Positions 1-5,697 of a stretch of DNA of 5,746 nt are shown here, one piece after another. The position numbers were made by a program, and so were the translations under genes. The notes beneath the pieces were generated by a model, which had not been told where the DNA came from, searched no databases, and saw only the letters and a list, made by a program, of their open reading frames with translations. Each line of letters starts with the position of its first letter. Position 1 is the stretch's first letter. The DNA is from Xanthobacteraceae bacterium (GTDB lineage: Bacteria > Pseudomonadota > Alphaproteobacteria > Rhizobiales > Xanthobacteraceae): contig JASHSE010000284.1 of NCBI GenBank assembly GCA_030036975.1, forward strand, positions 1 to 5,746. Direction: 5' to 3'.

Positions 1-773
1 CTGCCGCGCACGGTGCCGGGCAGAAAATTCGCCGAGCCGACGAAATCGGCGACGAAGCGGTTTTGCGGCTGGCGATAAATCTGCTGCGGCGTGCCGCGCT
101 GGATGATGCGGCCGGCGTCGAACACGGCGATCTCGTCGGACAGGGCCAAAGCTTCCGACTGGTCGTGTGTGACGTAAACCGTGGTGATGCCGAGCGAGCG
201 CTGCAGGCGTTTGAGCTCGAGCCGCATCTGCTCGCGCAGCTTGGCGTCGAGGTTCGACAGCGGCTCGTCGAGCAACAGAATGGCGGGCTCGTGGACGAGG
301 CCGCGGGCGAAGGCGAGCCGCTGCTGCTGGCCGCCGGAGAGTTGCGTCGCCGGCCGCCGCGCCAAGCCGGCGAGCTGCACCATGTCGAGCATGCGCGAGA
401 CGCGGTCGGCGATCTCGGCGGCGGAGTATTTTTTGGCGCGCGCCACCCGCAGCGGAAAGGCAACGTTCTCGAACACCGTCATGTGCGGCCAGATGGCGTA
501 GGACTGGAACACCATGCCGATGCCGCGGTCGCTGGCCGGCACGAAAATCCTTTTCGCCGAGTCGAACACGGTGCGATTGCCGATCACGATGCGGCCGGAT
601 TGCGGCCGCTCCAGGCCGGCGAGGCAGCGCAAGGTCGTGGTCTTGCCGCAGCCGGACGGGCCAAGGAGCGTGATCAGCTTGCCGGTCTCGACGCCGAGGC
701 TGATGCCGTCGACGGCGCGCACTTCGGTGCCCGACGCGATGAACGACTTTTGCAAATTCTCGATAGCGAACAT
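1..773 (-). CDS. ABC importer ATPase, Fe3+/polyamine/phosphonate type (3' end beyond window)
   Basis: This is the nucleotide-binding subunit that powers the importer encoded just upstream; it acts on the cytoplasmic face of the inner membrane. The frame is open from the ATG at 773 to the window edge, giving 257 complete codons. All ATPase motifs are visible: Walker A GPSGCGKTT (residues 38-46), Q-loop Q90, signature LSGGQQQR (145-152), Walker B ILLLDEP (165-171), D-loop SNLD (173-176) and H-loop H203. The stretch QSYAIWPHMTVFENVAFPL (90-108) is typical of FbpC/PotA-like ATPases. Family members are usually about 350 residues, so roughly 100 C-terminal residues, normally a TOBE regulatory domain, lie outside the window. 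The start is 5 bases after the permease stop, with GGACGG about 10 bases upstream, which suggests translational coupling. Family assignment is secure; the transported substrate cannot be read from this subunit. Confidence 0.95.
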   Translation of the reverse strand, partial: MFAIENLQKSFIASGTEVRAVDGISLGVETGKLITLLGPSGCGKTTTLRCLAGLERPQSGRIVIGNRTVFDSAKRIFVPASDRGIGMVFQSYAIWPHMTVFENVAFPLRVARAKKYSAAEIADRVSRMLDMVQLAGLARRPATQLSGGQQQRLAFARGLVHEPAILLLDEPLSNLDAKLREQMRLELKRLQRSLGITTVYVTHDQSEALALSDEIAVFDAGRIIQRGTPQQIYRQPQNRFVADFVGSANFLPGTVRG

Positions 774-778
774 GCGCG

Positions 779-2539
779 TCAGCCCGTCCGCGCCTTTGTC
801 GCGCCGGCGCGGGTACGTCGTTGCACCAGCGTCTCCAGTGAGCGCAGGCCGGCGACGATGGCAAGCAGCGGAACGATCTGGATGATACCGAGCGCCGCCA
901 CCGCGCCATAGCTGCCGCCTTCCTCCCACATGGTCAGGCTGATGGTGCCGAGCACGTTGGTGCCCGGCCCGACCAGAAAGATCGAGGCGCCGAGCTCGCG
1001 CACCGAGAGCACGAACACGTAGATCCAGGCCGCGAGCAAAAACGGCAGCAACAGCGGCAGCAGCACGCGCCACAATACTTGCGCAGTGCGCGCGCCGGAA
1101 ACTTCGGCCACTTCCTCGAGCTCGCGGTGGATTTGCGTGATGCCGCTCGAGGCAAAGCGCATGCCGTAGGGCAGGCACAGCGTCACATAGGCGATGAGCA
1201 GGATCCAGATCGTGTCATAGACGCCGACCGGCACCACCAGGTAGGTGAACAGAATGCTGGCGCCGACGATGACGCTTGGGATCGCGATCGGCGCCGAGGC
1301 CAGCGCATCGAGGAGCCAGGCGAAGCGCGATGCCGAGCGCCGCGCGATCCAGGCCATCACCAGGGTGAGCGCCACCACCACGGTCGCCGCCATGGCCGAC
1401 ACCAGAACGCTGGTGCGCACCGCGTCGAGAAAGATCGGGTAACGGAGAATGTACTGATAATTCGCCAGCGTCGCCGGCGGCGGCGAGCCCATGAACGGCT
1501 GCGACAGATTGCTGAAGAACGACTGCCAGAAGAGCGTGAACAGCGGCAGGCCGAGGATGAGCAGGAAAAGTCCGCCGATCGACAGCGACACCGGCCAGCG
1601 CCAGCGGCCGAGTTCGATGCGGGTCGGCATGTAGCCTTTGCCGGTGATGGTGGCGAAGGCTTCGGCGTTGCGCGTGGCACGGCGATAGAAATAGACGGCG
1701 ACGAGACAAACCACGAGCAGCAAGAGGCTCAGCGCGCTGGCGACGCCGAATTCCGGCGGCGTGTCGATGGTGGCGGCCTGAATCTGCGTGGTGAAGACGT
1801 CGATGCGCGCCGGCCGGCCGATGATGCGCGGCACCTCATACGACGACAGCCCCATGATGAACAGCAGCAGTAGGCCGGAGAGAATAGCGGGACGCAGGAG
1901 CGGCAGGGTGATTTTCGACAGTACTTGCCGATAGCGGCCCCCGGAGACGAGGCCGGCTTCCTCCATACGCATGTCGAGCGCACGCAACGCCGGCCCGAGC
2001 GCCAGATAGGCGAGCGGGAAATAATGGCTGGACAGCGCCCAGATCATGCCGCCCATCGAATAGATGTTGAGCGGCGCGTTGCGCAGCCGGAACGCCGATT
2101 TGAGCACCGCGTTGATCCAGCCGATGTTCGGTGAGAGCACGAAAATCCATGCCATGGCCATGAGCAGGCCCGGAACCGCGAACGACAACAGCGCCAGATT
2201 GTGAAACAGCGCGCCGCCCGGCGCGTCGGTGCGCTCCACCACCCAGGCGACGAAGCCGCCGATCAAAAGAGTGAGCGCCGCGGTGCCGGCCGCATAGATC
2301 AGAGAATTGCCGATCAGCCGCAGAATGCGCTCGCTGGCATAGGCCTCGACGAAATTATCGAGCGTCCAGGCGCCGAAGCCCAGCCCGGTGTCCGCGGTGA
2401 ACGCGGTGAGCAACAAGGCAGCGACTGGCACCAGCACCAGCCAGACGCCGATCGCGACGCACACGATCAGCAAAAAATTCAGCCGACGCCAGCGGGATGC
2501 GCCCAGCGAAAAATTCGCCGATGGCTCGATGGCGACCAC
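779..2539 (-). CDS. Fused two-domain ABC transporter permease (FbpB / PotB-PotC-like)
   Basis: This 586-residue inner-membrane protein forms the translocation channel. It contains two homologous BPD_transp_1 halves in one chain, so a monomer replaces the usual permease pair. Hydrophobic segments lie near residues 21-47, 77-102, 113-136, 162-183, 215-235 and 266-285 in the first half, and 316-340, 376-398, 410-436, 442-458, 494-515 and 545-565 in the second. Each half carries an EAA loop that contacts the ATPase: EEAGLVSGGRYRQVL (193-207) and EEVAEVSGARTAQVL (475-489). The start is GTG at 2539: an in-frame TAA lies at 2560-2558, no other start codon falls between them, and a GGAG sits 6 bases upstream. 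Fused permeases of this length are common in iron(III)- and phosphonate-type importers. The binding-protein gene lies upstream across a repeat-filled gap, and the ATPase gene follows after 5 bases. Confidence 0.96.
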   Translation of the reverse strand: MVAIEPSANFSLGASRWRRLNFLLIVCVAIGVWLVLVPVAALLLTAFTADTGLGFGAWTLDNFVEAYASERILRLIGNSLIYAAGTAALTLLIGGFVAWVVERTDAPGGALFHNLALLSFAVPGLLMAMAWIFVLSPNIGWINAVLKSAFRLRNAPLNIYSMGGMIWALSSHYFPLAYLALGPALRALDMRMEEAGLVSGGRYRQVLSKITLPLLRPAILSGLLLLFIMGLSSYEVPRIIGRPARIDVFTTQIQAATIDTPPEFGVASALSLLLLVVCLVAVYFYRRATRNAEAFATITGKGYMPTRIELGRWRWPVSLSIGGLFLLILGLPLFTLFWQSFFSNLSQPFMGSPPPATLANYQYILRYPIFLDAVRTSVLVSAMAATVVVALTLVMAWIARRSASRFAWLLDALASAPIAIPSVIVGASILFTYLVVPVGVYDTIWILLIAYVTLCLPYGMRFASSGITQIHRELEEVAEVSGARTAQVLWRVLLPLLLPFLLAAWIYVFVLSVRELGASIFLVGPGTNVLGTISLTMWEEGGSYGAVAALGIIQIVPLLAIVAGLRSLETLVQRRTRAGATKARTG

Positions 2540-2545
2540 GCAAAA

Positions 2546-2549
2546 CTCC
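2546..2549 (-). promoter_or_regulatory. Ribosome binding site fixing the GTG start of the permease
   Basis: Read on the minus strand, GGAG is followed by the six bases TTTTGC and then GTG at 2539. An in-frame TAA lies only 21 bases upstream of this GTG, so the start cannot be much earlier. The site lies about 10 bases beyond the end of the inverted repeat, so folding of that repeat could affect how accessible it is. Confidence 0.7.
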
Positions 2550-2559
2550 GCGCCTCTTT

Positions 2560-2691
2560 ACCCCGCCCCTGCAGGGGGAGGGTCGGCGAGCGAAGCGAGA
2601 CGGGGTGGGGTCCGGCGGCGCTCCTAAAAACGAACCCCACCCCGATGCGTCGCTTCGCTCCGCATCGACCCTCCCCCTGCAGGGGAGGGTG
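2560..2691. repeat. Large imperfect inverted repeat filling the intra-operon gap
   Basis: Two arms of about 52 and 58 bases (2560-2611 and 2634-2691) are near-complements around a spacer of about 22 bases. Exact shared blocks are CCCCTGCAGGGGGAGGGTCG (2566-2585, complement at 2666-2685), GAGCGAAGCGA, and CGGGGTGGGGT. The arms differ by small indels. CCCCTGCAGGGG is itself a palindrome, and the right arm also contains GATGCG...CGCATC, so smaller nested hairpins are possible. I recall dispersed copies of similar CCCTCCCC-TGCAGGGG sequences from Bradyrhizobiaceae genomes, so a repeat family (REP/MITE-like, no coding capacity) is likely. In the transcript it begins 3 bases after the binding-protein stop codon and ends about 20 bases before the permease start. 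It lacks a U-tract, so it is more likely an mRNA-stabilising or attenuating structure than a classical terminator. Confidence 0.85.
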
Positions 2692-2694
2692 ACA

Positions 2695-3729
2695 TTACTG
2701 CCCCTTGAACAGTTCATTGAACTTGCGCTGCCACTTACCTTCTTCTTGGGGCGTCAGCAGCACCGTGACGACTTTCTTCTGGTGCATCGCCTTGACGATT
2801 CCGGGTGGATTGGATTCGACGTCGGGCCGGGTCGGGATGCGGCCGAACTTGGCGAGGAACGCTTCGCATTGCTTGCTCAGCATGAAATTCGCCGCGAGCA
2901 GAGCCGTATTGGGATGCGGTGCCTTGGCGCTGACGCCAACCGCGCCGAAGAACAGCGCCACCGGATCGAGCGCAAAGGTGTCGATCGGTCCGCCGGCGAG
3001 TTTCACGTTCATGGTCAGATTGACATATTGATTCAAGCCGACCCAATACTCACCGGAGCCGACCGAGCGCGCCGCGGCGAGATGGCCGTCGGTCACCACC
3101 GGCTTTACCGCCGCGACGATGTCCTCAATGATCCTGGTCGCTTTGTCCGCGCCGTAGAAATCGAACATGGCCTTGAGCCATTCGTTGTCGGTGCCGTCGA
3201 TCGCGACATGGCCGGCCCATTCCGGGTGCTTGGCGAAATCCTCGTAGGTCTTCGGCAGGTCGGCGGCGCGCACGTGCCGGGTGTTGTAGTCCGGCGCGTT
3301 ATAGTTGGCATAGACGCCGTACCAGCGCCGCTGCGGGTCGCGGGCTTCCGGCGCAATGTTCTTGGCCTCCGGCGGATCATACTGCAGCAGCTCCTGCGGC
3401 GGCATCTTGTTGATGGTCGCGGTCTGCGCGATGTCCCAGGCCTTCTTGTTGGCGCGGTATTCGAGCGTCATGCGCGACATGAGAATCGCGTCGGAGGCGC
3501 GGACGTAATCGACCTTGATGCCGGTGGCGTCAGTGAACAATTTCCACAGCGGCAGGCCTTCGCCCTCGTTGGTCGAGGAATAGATGGTCATCTCGCCGCC
3601 CTCGGCCTTGGCCGCGGCGAGCAGTTTTTGGTCGAGCCAGGCGTGGTCGGCCGCGGCGGCGGGCGCGACGCAGCACGATGCCAGCACCAGGCCGGCAAAG
3701 CCGGCGCGCGTGAGTTCTCGATGCAACAA
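2695..3729 (-). CDS. Periplasmic solute-binding protein of ABC importer (Fbp-like fold, TTG start)
   Basis: This is the substrate-capture component of the importer, 344 residues and exported. The N-terminus has arginines at 4 and 8, a short hydrophobic stretch (about 9-23) and an AAAA-DHA type I cleavage site near residue 27. A lipobox-like LASC (16-19) is also present, so lipid anchoring is possible. Family features include the first mature strand EMTIYSS (46-52), WYGVYANYNAP (136-146), and the C-terminal HPNTALLAANFMLSKQ (272-287) and FGRIPTRPDV (295-304), which are typical of ferric/phosphonate-type binding proteins. No adjacent Tyr-Tyr pair, the iron ligand of classical FbpA, is present; the corresponding region reads GEYWVGLNQYVN (226-237). 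The start is TTG at 3729 (or 3726), because GGGAGG lies immediately upstream and the first downstream in-frame ATG would remove the signal peptide. The frame stays open further upstream, but that part is antisense-like and out of family. Confidence 0.93.
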   Translation of the reverse strand: MLHRELTRAGFAGLVLASCCVAPAAAADHAWLDQKLLAAAKAEGGEMTIYSSTNEGEGLPLWKLFTDATGIKVDYVRASDAILMSRMTLEYRANKKAWDIAQTATINKMPPQELLQYDPPEAKNIAPEARDPQRRWYGVYANYNAPDYNTRHVRAADLPKTYEDFAKHPEWAGHVAIDGTDNEWLKAMFDFYGADKATRIIEDIVAAVKPVVTDGHLAAARSVGSGEYWVGLNQYVNLTMNVKLAGGPIDTFALDPVALFFGAVGVSAKAPHPNTALLAANFMLSKQCEAFLAKFGRIPTRPDVESNPPGIVKAMHQKKVVTVLLTPQEEGKWQRKFNELFKGQ

Positions 3730-3734
3730 GGACG

Positions 3735-3740
3735 CCTCCC
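3735..3740 (-). promoter_or_regulatory. Strong Shine-Dalgarno selecting a TTG start
   Basis: On the minus strand GGGAGG is followed by CGTCC and then two consecutive TTG codons (3729 and 3726), giving spacings of 5 and 8 bases. No ATG or GTG in this frame is suitably placed before the signal peptide, so the ribosome binding site decides the start. The weak TTG codon is offset by a near-consensus Shine-Dalgarno sequence. Confidence 0.75.
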
Positions 3741-3759
3741 GCTTCCGGGGCCGGCGCAG

Positions 3760-3789
3760 ATTACAACACCGCTTTGCACCGGCCGTCGA
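3760..3789 (-). promoter_or_regulatory. Possible internal promoter ahead of the binding-protein gene
   Basis: In the 146-base gap between the dehydrogenase and the binding protein, the minus strand shows TCGACG (3789-3784), an 18-base spacer and TGTAAT (3765-3760). These resemble the -35 and -10 hexamers of a sigma-70 promoter, with 4/6 and 5/6 matches. In GC-rich DNA such matches arise by chance, so this is tentative. A real promoter here would let the importer be made without the dehydrogenase. Confidence 0.2.
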
Positions 3790-3823
3790 GCCCCGAACCC
3801 GGGCGCGTCGCCGGCGCCGTTGC

Positions 3824-3839
3824 CGCAGCTGACGCTGCG
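3824..3839. other. Small perfect hairpin between dehydrogenase and binding-protein genes
   Basis: CGCAGC and GCTGCG form a 6-base-pair stem around a 4-base loop, 36 bases after the dehydrogenase stop codon on the transcribed (minus) strand. There is no following T-run, so it is at best a weak intrinsic terminator or processing signal. The rest of the 146-base gap shows nothing else beyond the ribosome binding site and the tentative promoter. Confidence 0.3.
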
Positions 3840-3875
3840 ACCTGCCGACGTGAGACGCGAGCCGGGTGCGGAAGA

Positions 3876-4970
3876 CTACTTCTCGGCGGCGTGCCAGTTC
3901 GGCTCGGGCGGCGGTTCGTGCGGCGCAAAGCCGAAGGTGCGCTCGAATCGTTTGGCGTAAGCCGGCCAAACCTGCGGATTGATGACGCGCGACACCGGCT
4001 TGCCGTCGAGCGCGTCGAGCATTTGCTCGGCGGCGATCTGGCCCATTTTGGCGCGCGCCTCGCGGGTGACGCCGGCCATGTGCGGCGTGACCATGACGTT
4101 GTCGTATTGCATCAGCGGGTGCGCGGCCGGCGGCGGCTCCTTGTCCCAGACATCGAGACCGGCGCCGGCGATCTTCTTGTCGCGCAGCGCCCGTTCCAGC
4201 GCCTCCTCGTCGTGAATCGAGCCGCGCGCGGTGGTGATGAAGTAAGCGGTCGGTTGCATCAGCGCGTATTCGCGCGCACCGATCAGCTTGCGGGTTTCGG
4301 CGGTCAGCGGGCAATTGATCGAGACGAAGTCGGAACGCCGAAGGAGCTCGTCGAGCGCGACCTTGGTGGCGCCGCGGGCGCGCACGACCTCGGCGTCGAG
4401 ATACGGGTCGTAGGCCAGCACTGTCATGCGAAACAACGTGCCGGCGAGCTCGGCGACGCGCCGGCCGACGTTGCCGAGCCCGACGATGCCGATGGTCCGG
4501 CCAAACGCCTCGCCGCCGATATAGTCGATACGGCGCTCGATCTTGCCGGCGCGCATCGCGCGGTCGCTCTCGCCGACGCGCTTGACCAGGCACAGCATCA
4601 TGCCGATGACGTGCTCGGCGACCGCTTCGGCGTTGCCGCCCGATTGGTTGACGACGAGGATGCCGCGTTCGGTGCAGGACTTCACGTCGACGGTGTCGTA
4701 GCCGGCGCCGTTGGTCGACACGAGCAGCAGATTGGGCGTCCTGTCCAGAAGCTCAGTGCCGGCGTGATAGTGTTTGACCAACTCGTCGCGCGCCGAGCCG
4801 GTCTGATAGGCGTGCGCGGCGCCGATGATTTCGAGCGCGGCAGCATCGAAATTTTTTTGCTCCAGCATGTCGAGCCGTATGTCGTCGCGCTTGCCGAGCA
4901 TCTCGGCAAAGCCCTGCGGCCGATGCGGCGCGACGTAAAACACCCGCTTGCTGTTGACTGCCGTGTTCAT
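3876..4970 (-). CDS. D-isomer-specific 2-hydroxyacid dehydrogenase (SerA / hydroxypyruvate-reductase-like)
   Basis: This 364-residue cytoplasmic oxidoreductase should interconvert a D-2-hydroxyacid and its 2-oxoacid using NAD(P)(H). The layout is typical: an N-terminal half of the catalytic domain, with the substrate-loop motif STNGAGYDTVD (85-95), encloses a Rossmann domain. The Rossmann domain has the nucleotide motif GLGNVG (164-169) and an acidic residue D188 in YDPY, which favours NAD over NADP. Catalytic residues are R249 (TARGSIHDE), E278 (DVWDKEPP) and H297 (TPHMAG). The protein is longer than a minimal family member (about 320 residues), mainly through a C-terminal extension ending HEPPPEPNWHAAEK. 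No ACT domain follows, so it is not a regulated long-form SerA. The ATG at 4970 is preceded by GGGGGA, 9-10 bases upstream. It is the first gene of the apparent operon; the exact substrate is unknown. Confidence 0.95.
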   Translation of the reverse strand: MNTAVNSKRVFYVAPHRPQGFAEMLGKRDDIRLDMLEQKNFDAAALEIIGAAHAYQTGSARDELVKHYHAGTELLDRTPNLLLVSTNGAGYDTVDVKSCTERGILVVNQSGGNAEAVAEHVIGMMLCLVKRVGESDRAMRAGKIERRIDYIGGEAFGRTIGIVGLGNVGRRVAELAGTLFRMTVLAYDPYLDAEVVRARGATKVALDELLRRSDFVSINCPLTAETRKLIGAREYALMQPTAYFITTARGSIHDEEALERALRDKKIAGAGLDVWDKEPPPAAHPLMQYDNVMVTPHMAGVTREARAKMGQIAAEQMLDALDGKPVSRVINPQVWPAYAKRFERTFGFAPHEPPPEPNWHAAEK

Positions 4971-4990
4971 TGATGCTTGTCCCCCGTACT

Positions 4991-5008
4991 GATCGACCCC
5001 GGCCGATC
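4991..5008. promoter_or_regulatory. Imperfect 18-bp palindrome, candidate operator
   Basis: GATCGACC and GGCCGATC flank a 2-base centre and are complementary except for one position. The site lies 21 bases before the dehydrogenase ATG, just downstream of the putative promoter. That is where a repressor operator would sit. No regulator gene is present in the window to pair it with, and short palindromes are common at this base composition. Confidence 0.3.
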
Positions 5009-5018
5009 CTCGCGCGCT

Positions 5019-5047
5019 AACGTGGTACGATGCTGGACTGTTGTCAA
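5019..5047 (-). promoter_or_regulatory. Putative promoter of the dehydrogenase-importer operon
   Basis: The minus strand carries a perfect -35 hexamer TTGACA (5047-5042), a 17-base spacer and CACGTT (5024-5019) as a poor -10. Transcription would start near 5012, leaving a leader of about 40 bases before the ATG at 4970. Alphaproteobacterial housekeeping promoters often have weak -10 elements, so this is plausible but unproven. Confidence 0.4.
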
Positions 5048-5112
5048 AAGCCGTTCGGCCGAACCGGGGGGAGCAATGGCAAGGAACGGTCTAATACGAA
5101 CGCGGCTCAACG

Positions 5113-5216
5113 TCCGCTCGTCCCCGCGAAAGCGACGCGAAAGCGGGGACCCAGCGAGCTTACCCCGAACTATCGGCCAGCCGCTCTGGATTCCCGCTTG
5201 CGCGGGAATGAGCGGG
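5113..5216. repeat. Inverted-repeat (REP/MITE-like) element, about 104 bp
   Basis: The left arm (5113-5156) and right arm (5181-5216) are imperfect complements: left CCGCTCGTCCCCGCGAAAGC pairs with the right CGCTTGCGCGGGAATGAGCGG region, and GGGGACCCAG pairs with CTGGATTCCC. Each arm is also a hairpin by itself: TCCCCGC/GCGGGGA (5121-5127 and 5143-5149) and ATTCCCGC/GCGGGAAT (5190-5197 and 5202-5209). The left hairpin loop is enlarged by an 11-base tandem duplication (GCGAAAGCGAC, 5126-5136, partly repeated from 5137). The motif CTGGATTCCCGC...GCGGGAATGA is one I recall as a dispersed repeat in many proteobacteria. There is no coding capacity. It abuts the truncated receptor gene on its right. 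Confidence 0.75.
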
Positions 5217-5217
5217 T

Positions 5218-5380
5218 GTCGCCGCGGGTTGCCGCGCGCTTCGCCGAGCTCAACGTCGAGTCGCGGCAGAACACGCCGGACGAATTTCGCGCCTACGTTG
5301 AAGCGCAGATGGAATTGTGGGGCCGCGTGATGAAGCAAGCCAATATCAGGCTTGGAGCACGTTCCGCTGTAATTGAATAA
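5218..5380 (+). pseudogene. 3' remnant of a tripartite tricarboxylate transporter receptor (Bug/TctC family)
   Basis: The last 50 or so codons before the TAA at 5378-5380 read like the C-terminus of a Bug-family periplasmic receptor: RFAELNVESRQNTPDEFRAY, then an acidic-basic helix with MELWGRVMKQANIRL. The pattern of RFAEL, TP-EF, a W-G-x-V segment and a final ANI is characteristic. Intact members are about 320-330 residues with a signal peptide, so some 85 percent of the gene is missing. The coding-like part begins immediately after the inverted-repeat element; the same frame can be read back through that repeat to an ATG at 5030, but the upstream residues are repeat-derived. The ending GARSAVIE is slightly longer than usual. 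It is a decayed fragment and should not make a functional protein. The family call rests on recalled motif similarity. Confidence 0.7.
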
Positions 5381-5392
5381 AGCTCCTTCATT

Positions 5393-5470
5393 CGTCATGG
5401 CCGGGCTTGACCCGGCAATCCATGCTGCGTCGAAGCCGCATGGATGCCCGGGTCAAGCCCGGCCATGACG
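5393..5470. repeat. 78-bp near-perfect palindromic repeat
   Basis: Two 32-base arms (5393-5424 and 5439-5470) are complementary at 30 of 32 positions around a 14-base loop. Each arm runs from CGTCATGGCCGGGCTTGACC to a CCATG end. This motif is familiar to me as a high-copy intergenic repeat of Bradyrhizobium, Rhodopseudomonas and relatives. It lies 12 bases after the stop codon of the receptor remnant, where such repeats often occur, and would form a very stable hairpin in RNA of either strand. It has no U-tract. It could block exonucleases or act as a bidirectional transcription barrier. Confidence 0.85.
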
Positions 5471-5614
5471 AGAACGTGGTGCTATCCGAGCAAGATATGG
5501 TCTAGGCTGACGCCGCGGCTTTTGCGCAACAAATAAATCGCTCGCGGTTGCGCGGCGGCCGGTGGCATCCGGATCAGCGCCGAATTTGCCGCATGTTCAG
5601 CCCTCGGCATCGCA

Positions 5615-5643
5615 TTGACAAATAGCCGGTGCGGTGACGCAAT
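5615..5643 (+). promoter_or_regulatory. Possible promoter for the gene starting at 5703
   Basis: A perfect TTGACA (5615-5620) is followed after 17 bases by CGCAAT (5638-5643), a poor -10. Transcription would start near 5650, giving a leader of about 50 bases. The -35 is good, but the -10 is weak enough that the assignment is uncertain. Confidence 0.3.
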
Positions 5644-5691
5644 TGCCCGACTGTTAGATTTCTCCGTACATTTATCTGTTGCCGCCAATCT

Positions 5692-5697
5692 GGGAGG
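5692..5697 (+). promoter_or_regulatory. Ribosome binding site of the partial plus-strand gene
   Basis: GGGAGG is followed by five bases (ACGAG) and then ATG at 5703. The near-consensus sequence and spacing support a real start there rather than at the in-frame ATG at 5712. Confidence 0.75.

Noticed and set aside
63..911. 282-codon plus-strand open frame
   Set aside because: It lies antisense to the ATPase and permease genes, has an arginine- and alanine-rich low-information composition, and resembles no family. The minus strand shows clear ABC motifs.
1079..1873. 264-codon plus-strand open frame
   Set aside because: It is antisense to the permease and rich in Arg, His, Asp and Gln, as expected from reading a GC-rich hydrophobic gene backwards.
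2497..3960. 487-codon plus-strand open frame
   Set aside because: It runs across the inverted repeat and antisense to the binding protein, whose signal peptide and family motifs are convincing.
3730..4593. Upstream extension of the binding-protein frame to an ATG at 4593
   Set aside because: The added residues are an out-of-frame reading of the dehydrogenase gene and would bury the signal peptide. The TTG with GGGAGG explains the start.
3774..4973. 399-codon plus-strand open frame
   Set aside because: It is antisense to the dehydrogenase, which has all its catalytic residues on the minus strand.
5076..5330. Short plus-strand gene starting at the ATG at 5076 behind a G-rich run
   Set aside because: The G-run is too close to the ATG for a normal Shine-Dalgarno spacing, and the frame reads through the repeat and then out of frame through the receptor remnant.
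5030..5380. Intact 116-codon plus-strand gene
   Set aside because: Its first half translates an inverted-repeat element. Only the last 50 or so codons look like protein, and they match the tail of a larger family.
4967..5398. 143-codon minus-strand open frame
   Set aside because: It spans two repeat elements, the antisense of the receptor remnant and the operon promoter region, with no family resemblance.
5113..5470. CRISPR array
   Set aside because: The repeats here are two unrelated inverted repeats, not regularly spaced direct repeats with unique spacers, and no cas gene is present.
5482..5688. 68-codon minus-strand open frame
   Set aside because: It has a TTG start with no ribosome binding site, lies in the upstream region of the next gene, and has no recognisable motif.
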